Below are positions 7,346-15,549 of a stretch of DNA of 64,000 nt, piece by piece. The stretch is from assembly GCA_964597035.1 (NCBI GenBank), contig CAZQWM010000008.1, positions 1 through 64,000 of the forward strand, written 5' to 3'. This stretch comes from Fen-1362 sp964597035 (GTDB lineage: Bacteria > Planctomycetota > Phycisphaerae > Sedimentisphaerales > Anaerobacaceae). The notes beneath the pieces were generated by a model. It was not told the origin of the DNA, did no database searches, and saw only the letters and a list, made by a program, of their open reading frames with translations. Each line of letters begins with the position of its first letter. Position 1 is the stretch's first letter. Both the position numbers and the translations under genes were made by a program.

Positions 7346-8785
7346 ATGAGGGTCTTCAAACCGACATATCGAGAAAAAGGTGGTGACATTAGAACAGTCA
7401 AAAAGTGGTGGGTTGAAACGAGAGACCACTTAGGAGTTGTTCGGCGATTCGCTGGATTCACCGACCAAAAGCAGACAGAGACACTTGGCCGACAGATTGA
7501 CCAGCTTGTTGGCTGCAAGGCATCGGGCGAGCCGATAAGCTTGGCACTGTCTCGCTGGTTAGAAGGTGTCCCGGTTAAAATGCGTCAAAGATTCGCCGAA
7601 ATCGGTTTTCTCGACGCAGAGCGAGCGAATGGTGGGAAACCCCTGAACGAACACCTTGCCGACTTTAAGCAATCACTGAGCGACAAGGGTGATACGCTGG
7701 CACAAGTTGATTTAGTTGTGGCAAGGGTGCGACGGGTATTCGAGGGCTGTAAGATTGTTGTATGGACTGATATATCAGCCGAACGAGTGCGGCACTATTT
7801 GAGCGACTTGCACAAGAAAGTGAGCAAGCGGACGGTAAATTTCTACCTGTCGGCGGCAAAGCACTTTTGCCGGTGGATGGTCAAACAGCGCAGAGCGAGC
7901 GAGTCACCTATTGAGCACCTTGATTGCGTGAGGGTGGGAGTGGCAGATATACGTCACGCTCGACGGGCGCTTGAGCCGGACGAGATGCGCCGGTTGTTAG
8001 AGACCACAACAGTAGAGCCGGTGCGTTTCGGTATTAGCGGGCCTGAACGAGCGATTATTTATCGGCTCGCAGCAGAGACGGGTTTGCGGCGGAATGAATT
8101 ACGGTCTTTGAAGGTATCGTCTTTTGATTTTGGCTGTTGCACGGTTACGGTCGAGGCACAGAACACAAAGAATCGTAAAGAGGCGGTATTGCCGGTGCGA
8201 CCGGATACAATGATGCAGTTAAGGAAATATCTGGCAGGCAGGTTGCCAAACGCGCAGGTGTTTACCGTGCCGGACAAGACCGCAAAGATGTTTAGGGCCG
8301 ATTTAGAGGCCGCTGGTATCGCCTATGTTGACGAATCAGGGCGATATGCGGACTTTCACTCGCTCCGACACACCACAGGGACGTTATTGGCTGCTGCTGG
8401 TGTTCACCCAAAGGTTGCACAATCGCTTATGAGACACAGCGATATAAACCTGACGATGAGCAGATACACGCATACGCTTACGGGCCAAGAGGCCCAGGCG
8501 ATTGCCAGCTTGCCGGACTTTTCGTTACCGAGCAAACAATCACAACGAGCAGTTGCAACAGGGACAAACAGAAGAAACTTGGCGGAAAACTTGGCGTCAA
8601 CTGGTAGAAAACAACTGATTACATTAGACAGCATTAGACAGGCAACCCCTAATGGTGACAACACAACGGCGATATTGAACGAACAGCAGGGGGCAACCGC
8701 AGATTCTTTTCGGATTAGGAAACCGGCGCTCTATCCTACTGAGCTACGAGCGCAAATACATTCGTGCCAACGACCCCAATTATAG
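7346..8785 (+). CDS. int: Tyrosine recombinase (integrase)
   Basis: A 479-aa site-specific recombinase with an arm/core-binding N-terminal region (about 100-190, SAM-like) and a catalytic domain (about 205-385). Catalytic residues are visible: R248 in TGLRRNE, H338-x2-R341 in FHSLRH, H364 in LMRHSD and the nucleophile Y374 in SRYTH. From about residue 455 the reading frame runs through the tRNA-Arg half gene (FRIRKPALYPTELRAQ), a well-known signature of translating a tRNA antisense. The catalytic domain ends well before this, so the tail is supplied by the chromosome after integration, and the free circular element would encode a different C-terminus. It lies 3 bp after the XRE gene. Confidence 0.93.
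   Translation: MRVFKPTYREKGGDIRTVKKWWVETRDHLGVVRRFAGFTDQKQTETLGRQIDQLVGCKASGEPISLALSRWLEGVPVKMRQRFAEIGFLDAERANGGKPLNEHLADFKQSLSDKGDTLAQVDLVVARVRRVFEGCKIVVWTDISAERVRHYLSDLHKKVSKRTVNFYLSAAKHFCRWMVKQRRASESPIEHLDCVRVGVADIRHARRALEPDEMRRLLETTTVEPVRFGISGPERAIIYRLAAETGLRRNELRSLKVSSFDFGCCTVTVEAQNTKNRKEAVLPVRPDTMMQLRKYLAGRLPNAQVFTVPDKTAKMFRADLEAAGIAYVDESGRYADFHSLRHTTGTLLAAAGVHPKVAQSLMRHSDINLTMSRYTHTLTGQEAQAIASLPDFSLPSKQSQRAVATGTNRRNLAENLASTGRKQLITLDSIRQATPNGDNTTAILNEQQGATADSFRIRKPALYPTELRAQIHSCQRPQL
8711..8753 (-). pseudogene. 5' half of tRNA-Arg(CCU), attachment-site remnant
   Basis: Read on the minus strand from 8753, the segment has an acceptor-strand start GCGCTCG, then TA, a D-arm GCTC/GAGC with loop AGTAGGATA, and an anticodon loop TTCCTAA with anticodon CCU. 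After TCCG (8711) the sequence leaves the tRNA pattern: no T-arm and no CGAGCGC acceptor partner were found within the next 100 bp. The gene is therefore split at or just after the anticodon stem. The integrase at 7346-8785 reads into it, so this is the right attachment site of the element. The 3' half should lie at the other end, outside the window. Confidence 0.8.
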
Positions 8786-8807
8786 GTAAATCATCGATTT
8801 TTGAAAA
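8779..8807 (-). promoter_or_regulatory. Promoter of the split tRNA-Arg gene
   Basis: On the minus strand a perfect TATAAT (8779-8784) lies 25 bp before the tRNA 5' end, with TTTTCA (8802-8807) 17 bp upstream as a -35. It belongs to the original tRNA gene on the chromosomal side. After integration it would send transcripts through the tRNA half into the element, antisense to the integrase 3' end. Confidence 0.6.
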
Positions 8808-8906
8808 ACAAAAATCAAAAGTACCGCCTATATCCGGCTCGGCCGTATCTTATTGTCACCTCTTATATGTGTAATCCGCAGATAAGAACGCATTTTTGGT
8901 TCTGTT

Positions 8907-8932
8907 TAAGATATTCCGGTTAGCCCCGATAA
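8907..8932 (+). promoter_or_regulatory. Possible sigma-28 promoter
   Basis: TAAGATAT (8907-8914), 10 bp, then CCCGATAA (8925-8932). The -10 part differs from the FliA consensus GCCGATAA at one position; the -35 part is poor and the spacing is one short. It sits directly before the LuxR-type gene, which would then have almost no leader. fliA is encoded at 15533-16378. Confidence 0.3.
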
Positions 8933-8945
8933 TAAGTTATTGGAA

Positions 8946-9296
8946 ATGGCACCGTTAGAAGATAAAAGTCCGTTGAATGATGATGAATATACCTTGATGG
9001 ATTCGAACGCCTACCGGGGCGGGTCGGTGTTGGCGGTCAGTTCACGCCCGCCGGCTGTAGACAGAATTCTCGAAGAATCGCTGATTCCCGGCGTTTGCGA
9101 CGATGTTGCCCTGAGCAGAAGGGAGGCAGAGATACTGCGGCTCATAGTTGAGGGGCATACAAACAAACAGATAGCCCGGCGGCTGTCTCGTAGCGAAAGA
9201 ACCGTTGAATACCATCGCAATCGCCTCATGCGAAAAATGGCTGCTCATAATGCAGCTCAGCTTGTAAAACGCGCTGTGATTATGGGGCTTGTTTAG
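8946..9296 (+). CDS. LuxR-type HTH DNA-binding protein
   Basis: A 116-aa protein (ATG at 8946; an in-frame TTG at 8940 adds two residues). The C-terminal half is a clear GerE/LuxR helix-turn-helix: LSRREAEILRLIVEGHTNKQ, then IARRLSRSERTVEYHRN. The N-terminal half has no receiver or ligand-binding domain and looks disordered. It could be a target-promoter activator controlled by a partner. The sensor kinase downstream (9431) is a candidate partner, although a kinase would normally need a receiver. No good ribosome-binding site is visible. Confidence 0.8.
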   Translation: MAPLEDKSPLNDDEYTLMDSNAYRGGSVLAVSSRPPAVDRILEESLIPGVCDDVALSRREAEILRLIVEGHTNKQIARRLSRSERTVEYHRNRLMRKMAAHNAAQLVKRAVIMGLV

Positions 9297-9430
9297 CCGT
9301 TGCAGACGGACGAAAGTATTATAATCTCTTTGGGCCTTCGTAGTATACGGAGGTTCTGCCAAATCAGGTAGTTTCCGCAATATACCCAATGTAAGCATTT
9401 GACGAACAAAACTACAGGAGGAGAAACGAC

Positions 9431-11872
9431 TTGCGCCTGGCCGGACGGGAGAATTTGCCTAATCGTTACACACCTCGACTGAAAGTGGGAGACGTGCATA
9501 TGGCGAGTGAGGAAAAAATCAGGGAAATGATTAGAGACAGGGCGAAAGATGTCTCCTCAAGCTGTCTTGTGACATCGTGCCGGGTCTGGTTGCAGGTACG
9601 GGATGTTATGAGTGCCGAGGTTTCGACTATTGGTCCTGCCGAAACCATGGCGTCCGCGGCAAATCAAATGGCTGCGAATAACGTATCATCTCTGGTGGTT
9701 GTGGAAAAAGATGCTGTTGTAGGAATTATCACCGAAAAAGATTTTCTGGATAAAGTGATTTCTAACGGCAAATGCGCCGCTGAAGTTGCCGTGAGGGATG
9801 TTATGTCGTCTCCGGTAGTCAGCGTATCACCCGCTATCACGGTGCTGGAGGCTGGCCATATTGCTGAACAGAGGCACGTTAAACGGCTGCCTGTAATCGA
9901 CGATACCGGGCTTGTGGGAATCGTTACGCAGACGGACCTGATTCGTGTGCTGACGTCTTATGGTATGTGGAGGGACGTTGCAGAGATAATGACCAAGAGC
10001 GTTGCGACCGTGCAGCGCGACGCGATGGTGGCCGAAGCGGCGTCAACGATGGCGGCCCGGGGAATATCCGGAATTGTTGTGATGCAGGCCGACAAGGTTG
10101 CGGGAATGTTGACCGAAAGGGACATCCTGAAGAGAGTCATCGCCACCGGCCGGGAGCCACATCGTGTGAAAGTAGAAGAGGTAATGTCCAGCCCCGTGGT
10201 GAGCGTTCTTCCTTATTTTTCCGTTTTTAGTGCAAGTCGAACGATGGAAAAAATGCACGTCCGCCGGCTTGTCGTTGAAGACAACAGATGGTTGTGCGGT
10301 GTCGTGACCCAGACCGACATATTCAGGGCGGTCGAGGACAGGTGGCGCCGGGAAGAAGAAAAGAACCTTAAATCCCTGGAGGAATCGGATACCTGCGTCT
10401 ATACCCTCGATCTGGATTTACGAACTACCTATGTCAACCCTGCATTTATGCGTCTGCTCGAGATTTCCGACCCAGCCGAAGTGGTCGGGAAACTATTTTT
10501 GCCTGAGCAGTTTTGGTTCGACCCGCGGGAACGAAAACGTTTTCTCAAAGACCACAGGAAGGACACTTTTCAAATCAGCGATTTAACGCTGAAGGCCACC
10601 AGCGGCAGGAGAGTGGATATTACCGTGTATTCCAGTGTCACCAGAAATGCGCACAACCAGATTGACGGCAGCCAGGGTGTGGTTCATGACATAACCGGCA
10701 AGAAAGAGCTCATAGCGATAAAGGAAGCTCAGAAAGCACTTGCCGCCAGCGAAGAGCGTTATCGCCGAATTACCGAGGCCGTTACCGATTACGTTTATAC
10801 AGTTCGTTTCGAGTCTGGCCGGCCCGTCGAAACTGTACACGGCCAGGCAAGCGTTGCGGTAACTGGTTATACGCCGGAGGAACTCAAGGCAAACCCGACA
10901 TTATGGCTGAATATGGTGCATCCGGAGGACTTGGAGGTGGTGCGGGAGCAGCTTTCCAGGTGCATCTGCGGTCAGGATGTCAAACCGATTGAGCATCGCA
11001 TCATCCGAAAGGACGGCAATATCCGCTGGATTAGAAGGACACTCGTGCCCAGTTTTGATTCTCAGGCCAGACTGCTTAGTTATGATGGTTTGCTGCAGGA
11101 CATCACCGAACTTAAGATAGCTGAGCAGGTCCAGTTACAATTGCTTGCAGAGCTTGAGCTGGCAACCGAGGAGTTGAGGGATTTTGCCTATGTTGCATCG
11201 CACGACCTGAAAGCACCGTTGAGGGGTATAAATGCGCTGGCGGGATGGTTATCCAGTGACTATGGCGATAAGCTCGGTGACGAGGGCAAGGAGCATATAA
11301 AATTACTGATGGCACGAGTCAAGCGGATGTACAATCTTATCGACGGCGTTCTGCAATATTCACACATCGCACGCAAGGAGAAAAACGTTACGGTCGATTT
11401 AAATGAAGTCATATCCGAAGTGCTCACAGAGCTTGATATGCCGGACAATATTGAAATTGTCATCGAACGACAATTACCGATTGTTGTTTGCGGCAGAAAC
11501 AGTGTAAAACAGGTTTTTTACAATCTGCTTAACAACGCCGTCAATTTTATGAACAGGCCCGACGGCAAAATAGTCATTAGCTGGACCGACGAGCACAGCT
11601 ACTGGAAATTCAGCGTAGTTGACAACGGTCCGGGTATAGAAGAGAAACACTTCGATAAAATCTTCAAGATTCTCCAGACCCTCTCACCGCGGGATACGAT
11701 TGAGAGTACCGGCGTTGGATTGACGATAGCCAAAAAGATAGTGGAGTTTTACGGCGGCAGGATATGGGTGCAGTCAATGCTCGATAAGGGCAGCACTTTC
11801 TTGTTTACGCTTCCCAAGGAGCGCAGGCCAGGCGCCAATTCCAGGATGTCGGCAACCGTCGTTGCCGGCTAA
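9431..11872 (+). CDS. CBS-PAS sensor histidine kinase
   Basis: An 813-aa soluble kinase. In order: four CBS motifs in two pairs (about 50-170 and 175-290, with repeated VxxVMSSPVVSV and GIVTQTDLIR-type strings), two PAS/PAC domains (about 315-425 and 440-560), a dimerisation and phosphoacceptor helix with H591 in YVASHDLKAP, and an HATPase domain (N-box NLLNNAVNF, G1 VVDNGPGIEE, G2 STGVGLTIAKKI). No membrane segment is present, so it senses a cytoplasmic signal; CBS pairs commonly bind adenine nucleotides. The TTG at 9431 is favoured because AGGAGG lies at 9416-9421; an ATG at 9500 is an alternative with weaker GGGAG. Partner unknown. Confidence 0.9.
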   Translation: MRLAGRENLPNRYTPRLKVGDVHMASEEKIREMIRDRAKDVSSSCLVTSCRVWLQVRDVMSAEVSTIGPAETMASAANQMAANNVSSLVVVEKDAVVGIITEKDFLDKVISNGKCAAEVAVRDVMSSPVVSVSPAITVLEAGHIAEQRHVKRLPVIDDTGLVGIVTQTDLIRVLTSYGMWRDVAEIMTKSVATVQRDAMVAEAASTMAARGISGIVVMQADKVAGMLTERDILKRVIATGREPHRVKVEEVMSSPVVSVLPYFSVFSASRTMEKMHVRRLVVEDNRWLCGVVTQTDIFRAVEDRWRREEEKNLKSLEESDTCVYTLDLDLRTTYVNPAFMRLLEISDPAEVVGKLFLPEQFWFDPRERKRFLKDHRKDTFQISDLTLKATSGRRVDITVYSSVTRNAHNQIDGSQGVVHDITGKKELIAIKEAQKALAASEERYRRITEAVTDYVYTVRFESGRPVETVHGQASVAVTGYTPEELKANPTLWLNMVHPEDLEVVREQLSRCICGQDVKPIEHRIIRKDGNIRWIRRTLVPSFDSQARLLSYDGLLQDITELKIAEQVQLQLLAELELATEELRDFAYVASHDLKAPLRGINALAGWLSSDYGDKLGDEGKEHIKLLMARVKRMYNLIDGVLQYSHIARKEKNVTVDLNEVISEVLTELDMPDNIEIVIERQLPIVVCGRNSVKQVFYNLLNNAVNFMNRPDGKIVISWTDEHSYWKFSVVDNGPGIEEKHFDKIFKILQTLSPRDTIESTGVGLTIAKKIVEFYGGRIWVQSMLDKGSTFLFTLPKERRPGANSRMSATVVAG

Positions 11873-11975
11873 TGACGCCTGTTGCAACTCTTGGCGGCAA
11901 TTGTTTGACTTGTCGGCGGTGCCTGGTATGAATCGTCGATTTTCACCTCCGGCTTTTTGCAAAGGAGAGATATCA

Positions 11976-12368
11976 ATGAAGCAAAAGAGAAATCTACTTG
12001 CAATCAGTATCTGCGGTGCAGCCGGTCTCATAGTGGCGTGGTTTGCGACTGCGATTCCCGGCAAGGAAAGCACCTATGAGGTTGAGCCGTGGATAACTGT
12101 GCCTGAATACAGGACGGATGCAGCACGTGCCATTGACGCATATGAACGTCTGATGGAACGTCATATGGACCTGACAGGAAAATGCCTGTTGCAGTTTGGC
12201 GGCGATTGTCAGACCATAATGCAAAAACTCGATGGGCTTGATTCACGGCTTAGTGAGGTCTCGGCGAGATTAACCAGAATAGAAGAATCGCTGGGAATCG
12301 AACCGTATGCCGGTCCTGCGTCGTTAGTTGGGCCTGCAGAACCCAACGATTCCCGGCAGCCAAAATAG
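11976..12368 (+). CDS. Membrane-anchored coiled-coil protein, unknown
   Basis: A 130-aa protein starting at the ATG after AAAGGAGAG. An N-terminal hydrophobic segment (about residues 6-26, LLAISICGAAGLIVAWFATA) is an anchor or uncleaved signal. The periplasmic part contains heptad-like KLDGLDSRLSEVSARLTRIE (about 84-103) and ends in a Pro-rich tail. I do not recognise a family. It follows the kinase by about 100 bp and may share its transcript. Confidence 0.65.
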   Translation: MKQKRNLLAISICGAAGLIVAWFATAIPGKESTYEVEPWITVPEYRTDAARAIDAYERLMERHMDLTGKCLLQFGGDCQTIMQKLDGLDSRLSEVSARLTRIEESLGIEPYAGPASLVGPAEPNDSRQPK

Positions 12369-12449
12369 TAGGGTGCGGTGCCCCTTATACTCTCGCTTCA
12401 GAATTTTATCGGGGCTCAAATCAGGCAGGCAACTATCGACCTCAAAAAG

Positions 12450-12650
12450 CTATCCGTAGGTCCTGCCGGCTTCGTCCACATAGACAGTTCCCTTAGCCCC
12501 CTTTATAATCTTCATCGCCTTGGGTACCTCCTCCAGCTTCGGCACCTTAAACAGCTTACGACATCCCTTGCATCTTATTCTTCTGTCGGCTGCGCTGGCG
12601 TCGAGCAGCCAGCAATAACCACATAAAGGACATTGTGCAATAATGTGCAT
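12450..12650 (-). CDS. Zinc-ribbon protein, MJ0042-like
   Basis: A 66-aa protein from the ATG at 12650 (a TTG at 12674 would add eight residues). CPLCGYCW near the N-terminus and RCKGCRKLFKVP about 15 residues later form a treble-clef or ribbon with two CxxC pairs, like the MJ0042-type domain at the start of many planctomycete and myxobacterial proteins. The rest is short and basic with a C-terminal KGTVYVDEAGRTYG. Function unknown; convergent with the upstream plus-strand gene. Confidence 0.55.
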   Translation of the reverse strand: MHIIAQCPLCGYCWLLDASAADRRIRCKGCRKLFKVPKLEEVPKAMKIIKGAKGTVYVDEAGRTYG

Positions 12651-13173
12651 TGGTTTGTCTTTCAGCCTCACCAATCTCTCTGGCTTTCAAGTTGGCTTTG
12701 GGGCCTTACCCATAGTCCACAAAGGCACCTTTAATTTAAATGCCCCGATTCTTTTTGTCCTATAAAATTCCAGTTGCATTTCAACTGCGGTCTGTGAGCA
12801 ACGAACCAACCGTGTTAGATGACCTGTAACCGTGATTATACTTGATTTGGCTCAGCAAGTTAGCTAAAATAGGTTCAAACAAGGGGGTTCGACTATATGC
12901 CGGAGACCATTCCATGCACGGTTGTCAGGACTATGCGGTTCTGCAGAGTTAAAAGTCCGTATTGGCATGTTTCGTCGGACTTACCTCGTGGTTCTATTAG
13001 AACACGGTGTGAAGTGCTGTTGTTGATGTATAAACCCGTAAATGGTTCTGCAAAGATATTTACTAATCCGGGGCAGGAAAGCGGAATACTTGATTGCTGT
13101 GCCTGAAGTTGACGGCGGGTATTCTGCACACAAGATGAAAATGCTTCTGCGTTGCCATTGTTTTCGAGCAGCA
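12651..13173. other. Gene-poor intergenic region
   Basis: About 520 bp between the zinc-ribbon gene and the terminator of the fliA/flgM cluster. The only ORFs are a 69-codon one on plus (12897-13106) and a longer one on minus (12893-13246). Neither has a recognisable domain; the plus ORF has AGGGGG ahead of its ATG and might be a small gene. Nothing else convincing was seen. Confidence 0.4.
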
Positions 13174-13232
13174 ATAAAAACGGCGAGGTAAGGTAACTGG
13201 GTTGGGGAAGCCCTGTATACATTTCCTCGCCG
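13174..13232 (-). terminator. Rho-independent-type terminator after flgM-like gene
   Basis: On the minus strand CGGCGAGG (13232-13225) pairs with CCTCGCCG (13188-13181), followed directly by TTTTTATT. The 36-nt loop can form an inner hairpin from GGG/CCC arms. It lies about 75 bp downstream of the FlgM-like stop and probably ends the long minus-strand flagellar transcript. The long loop makes it less canonical. Confidence 0.6.
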
Positions 13233-13305
13233 ACTTGCCAATCCATTATGCCTTTATGCCGACCCTCCGTGGCCGACCTTGGACACAGCAGTTTATCTAT
13301 CGGTG

Positions 13306-13572
13306 TTATATACCAAACGTGATGATGTTGGACGCGGCCTCTCTAATGTTTGCCGGATTATCAAGCTGGCCCGATTCCAGAAGCTCTCGTGCCCGCTGGA
13401 CGGCGCCGGCATCGGCGGGTGTTGCCTTGGCCGCCTCAATCAGGCGGTCATAGTTGATTTGAAGCGTGGCGTCTGCCTGCTCACTTGAAGCGGCTTTCGA
13501 ACGGCTTGCCTTGCCGGCCGGTTGACCGTCAAAAGGGTCCTGAATTTGATTTGTGTCTATCTTGTCTATCAT
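13306..13572 (-). CDS. flgM: FlgM-like anti-sigma-28 factor
   Basis: An 88-aa protein from the ATG at 13572 (a TTG at 13590 would add six residues). The C-terminal third (YDRLIEAAKATPADAGAVQR, then ARELLESGQLDNPANIREAA) has the pattern of the FlgM family: paired helices ending in a hydrophobic segment. The N-terminal half is polar and looks unfolded, as in FlgM. FlgM binds FliA until the hook is finished and is then secreted. It sits at the end of the same minus-strand cluster as fliA. The match is by pattern only, so the call is moderate. Confidence 0.6.
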   Translation of the reverse strand: MIDKIDTNQIQDPFDGQPAGKASRSKAASSEQADATLQINYDRLIEAAKATPADAGAVQRARELLESGQLDNPANIREAASNIITFGI

Positions 13573-13673
13573 TGCTTCGCTACCGGACAATATTTATCGT
13601 TCTGCTTTTTTCTCGTGTATTCCTTGAATAACTTAAGGGCTTCAGCCAAAATTTTTCATTTTTCTTTTAAGGT

Positions 13674-13700
13674 AGCCGTTTTTTTAGGACGATAACGGCT
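13674..13700. repeat. Hairpin before flgM-like gene
   Basis: AGCCGTT (13674-13680) and AACGGCT (13694-13700) form a 7-bp perfect stem with a 13-nt loop, followed on plus by TTTT. As a plus-strand terminator it would have no upstream gene to end. On minus it has no T-run and could be a processing or partial-termination hairpin between the lipoprotein gene and the FlgM-like gene. Confidence 0.4.
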
Positions 13701-13724
13701 TTTTGAAACTCCTGTCGCCTAATT

Positions 13725-14405
13725 TTATCCCGGGTGCAACGACTCGGCCACTTCATACGTCACAAACCTCACAAAATTTATGGTGCTTAACACGGCCAAC
13801 TGCTCGCCCAGGGGCGAAAAATCCGGCCGCAGTTGACGTTCAAAAAACCTCTTTATCCGTTGTTCCGTGGATTTGTCGGCACTGTCCCAGATTTGTTCGA
13901 TTGACCAGACCGTTTTCCCGTCTCTTAAGTCTATAAGCTCCAGCTCCAATCCCAGTGCCATATGGGGGTATGGTTTGTAAGACGTAACCGTGCCCATCAG
14001 CACGGCGTCAACACCGAGCGTTTTTCGCGTGGCCAGCAATTGTTCGAGCGTGTAAGGCGAATCCGGCTGAATCTGAAGGTTTCGCCAGAGGGTGTTGCCC
14101 TGGCCCAGCGGCGACAAGTCGAACAGTTGCTTTTTCTGAAGCGCCTGGTATAGCGAATCGGTCACGTCGCCGGATATCTGGGGATACGCCGTATTGTTGT
14201 GCAGTTCGACAAGGCAGACCGTTCGAATTGTCATATTCGTCGCCATATTCGGATAATGGCTTTGGCCCAGGCCCGCGGATGTTCTGTGCCAGGAGCACCC
14301 GGCCGAGATGATTGCAAGGTTTAATCCGATTGCCAGGGATACGCGCGCCGCGCGAGCCGCATTACAGTGTGACTTGCGTGACTGGATTGTTTTTTCGCAG
14401 TGCAT
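13725..14405 (-). CDS. CsgG/FlgO-like lipoprotein
   Basis: A 226-aa putative lipoprotein: a basic N-terminus, a hydrophobic stretch and the lipobox ISAGC (Cys about 37). The mature part has the alternating strands of CsgG/LpoB-type domains: TIRTVCLVELHNNTAYPQI, LYQALQKKQLFDL, then TRKTLGVDAVLMGTVTSYKP and LELELIDLRDGKTVW. Several flagellar outer-membrane lipoproteins, for example FlgO and FlgP of Vibrio, share this fold. It is encoded 3 bp after another lipoprotein within the flagellar cluster, so a role in the outer-membrane end of the flagellum is plausible but not shown. Confidence 0.65.
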   Translation of the reverse strand: MHCEKTIQSRKSHCNAARAARVSLAIGLNLAIISAGCSWHRTSAGLGQSHYPNMATNMTIRTVCLVELHNNTAYPQISGDVTDSLYQALQKKQLFDLSPLGQGNTLWRNLQIQPDSPYTLEQLLATRKTLGVDAVLMGTVTSYKPYPHMALGLELELIDLRDGKTVWSIEQIWDSADKSTEQRIKRFFERQLRPDFSPLGEQLAVLSTINFVRFVTYEVAESLHPG

Positions 14406-14408
14406 TTT

Positions 14409-14945
14409 TCATTTCTCCGGGGTAGAATCTTGCTCAGGAGCCGATTCGTTTGCTTCGGGCACTTCGCCGCCGAGCAGCTTTAAAATTTTAAGCAGCGCCT
14501 CTAACTGGGCCTTGTCGGCTTCACGTATTTCCCCGCGGAAACCGAGAACGTCGCTTTTCCAGTTATTCAGCTCAATCCGCATTTCGAGCAGCAGGTCGTT
14601 GGCTTCACCCAGCTCTTTTTCCGCCCTTTCCAGCCGGGACCGGCAGCTCTGCATATCATCCTTCAACTGCAGGTTTTCATCGTTTAGGTTTTGTGCCTTC
14701 TGCCTGAGACCCGATGCCTCCTCGGAAAGTTTTGCGTATTTTTCCGAGAGTTCTATCGCGGATTCGACTGCGGAAGGTCTCTGTGCCTGCGCCGGCTGGA
14801 GTCTCTGATAAGCGGTATTGCCTGAACCAGAAGGACTGTCGAATCGCAAGTCTGAGCCGGCGGGGCCTTTGAAGCCGCAGCCCATAAAAGGCAGCAGCAT
14901 TGCAGATGTGGCTATAAATACGATTACTTTTATTCTGGTTTGCAT
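14409..14945 (-). CDS. Coiled-coil lipoprotein
   Basis: A 178-aa lipoprotein with signal peptide and lipobox LPFMGC (Cys about 23). After a disordered Gly/Ser/Gln segment comes a long coiled coil (about 65-150) with strings such as LRQKAQNLNDENLQLKDDMQ and RLERAEKELGEANDLLLEMR. The tail is acidic and Pro-rich. No family is recognised. The gene is directly before the CsgG-like lipoprotein and may act with it at the outer membrane. Confidence 0.65.
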   Translation of the reverse strand: MQTRIKVIVFIATSAMLLPFMGCGFKGPAGSDLRFDSPSGSGNTAYQRLQPAQAQRPSAVESAIELSEKYAKLSEEASGLRQKAQNLNDENLQLKDDMQSCRSRLERAEKELGEANDLLLEMRIELNNWKSDVLGFRGEIREADKAQLEALLKILKLLGGEVPEANESAPEQDSTPEK

Positions 14946-14959
14946 AATTTTATCTCCGC

Positions 14960-15259
14960 CTAAGTTTTCTTTTTCGGTTCGCGGTTTGGGGTGCCATCCG
15001 GCTTAGTAGTCGGCTGTGTGCTTTTTGCTGTCGAGGTATCGTCGTATTCGCACCTGACAACGCTTTTTCTTCCACAGGAGCAGGTAAGTTCCATTAACGC
15101 ATATTCCGGCCGGCTTTCGAGAATTTTGACACTGGGCGCTGCTGTGCCGACGCTTCTTGTCTTTGGTGTAGTTGGGCCTGTAGCCCCAAGTTCGAGGCGG
15201 AACCGGCCTTCAATCCTGACCTCGTCGCTTTTCAGAATCCGGCCTGTTGTCTGCAGCAT
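14960..15259 (-). CDS. Small hypothetical protein of fliA cluster
   Basis: A 99-aa protein from the ATG at 15259, preceded by AAAGGA. MLQTTGRILKSDEVRIEGRF opens a strand-rich N-terminus. The C-terminal part has LTCSCGRKSVVRCEY, where three Cys could bind metal, and then a low-complexity Thr/Lys/Pro tail. I do not recognise it. It lies between fliA and the lipoproteins on the same strand, so it probably shares their transcript. Confidence 0.5.
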   Translation of the reverse strand: MLQTTGRILKSDEVRIEGRFRLELGATGPTTPKTRSVGTAAPSVKILESRPEYALMELTCSCGRKSVVRCEYDDTSTAKSTQPTTKPDGTPNREPKKKT

Positions 15260-15321
15260 AATTATATGTTTCCTTTCGTTGTTATGCACTCTCAATTCGT
15301 TGTTTAAATTTGTCTGATTGC

Positions 15322-15549
15322 TCAAGCCCGATAGTCTATGGAGTCTTTACCTGCCTGGCCGTTGTCTGCCTTGCCGGTGTCATTCTGTTGAGTGTCAGAA
15401 AGGTCCTGCTGTTCGGAGGGTGTGCTGTGCTGTCGTTGTTGTCGTTGCTGTCGTCTTTTCTCCGCGCGTCGGTCAATCGGTGCCAAAGCACCAACGTTTT
15501 GCGGGTTTTCCACAGGTTGTATTATGTTGTAATCATTGTCCGGTACCAT
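15322..15549 (-). CDS. Small hypothetical protein, Gln/Arg-rich
   Basis: A 75-aa hydrophilic protein overlapping the fliA stop by 17 bp. The N-terminus is MVPDNDYNIIQPVENPQNVG; the middle is a basic helix RRAEKRRQQRQQRQ and the tail is polar. It looks disordered apart from that helix. No known domain. Its position directly after fliA suggests a flagellar accessory role, but it could be a spurious ORF. Confidence 0.45.
   Translation of the reverse strand: MVPDNDYNIIQPVENPQNVGALAPIDRRAEKRRQQRQQRQHSTPSEQQDLSDTQQNDTGKADNGQAGKDSIDYRA

Noticed and set aside
8640..8753. Complete tRNA-Arg, or a tRNA with a group I intron in the anticodon loop
   Set aside because: No T-arm or acceptor partner CGAGCGC was found downstream within the range of a small intron; the integrase coding region fills the space.
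13181..13232. c-di-GMP riboswitch
   Set aside because: The fold lacks the conserved GEMM core; the T-run on minus fits a terminator better.
12893..13246. 117-codon minus ORF over the intergenic region
   Set aside because: It runs through the terminator hairpin and has no recognisable features.
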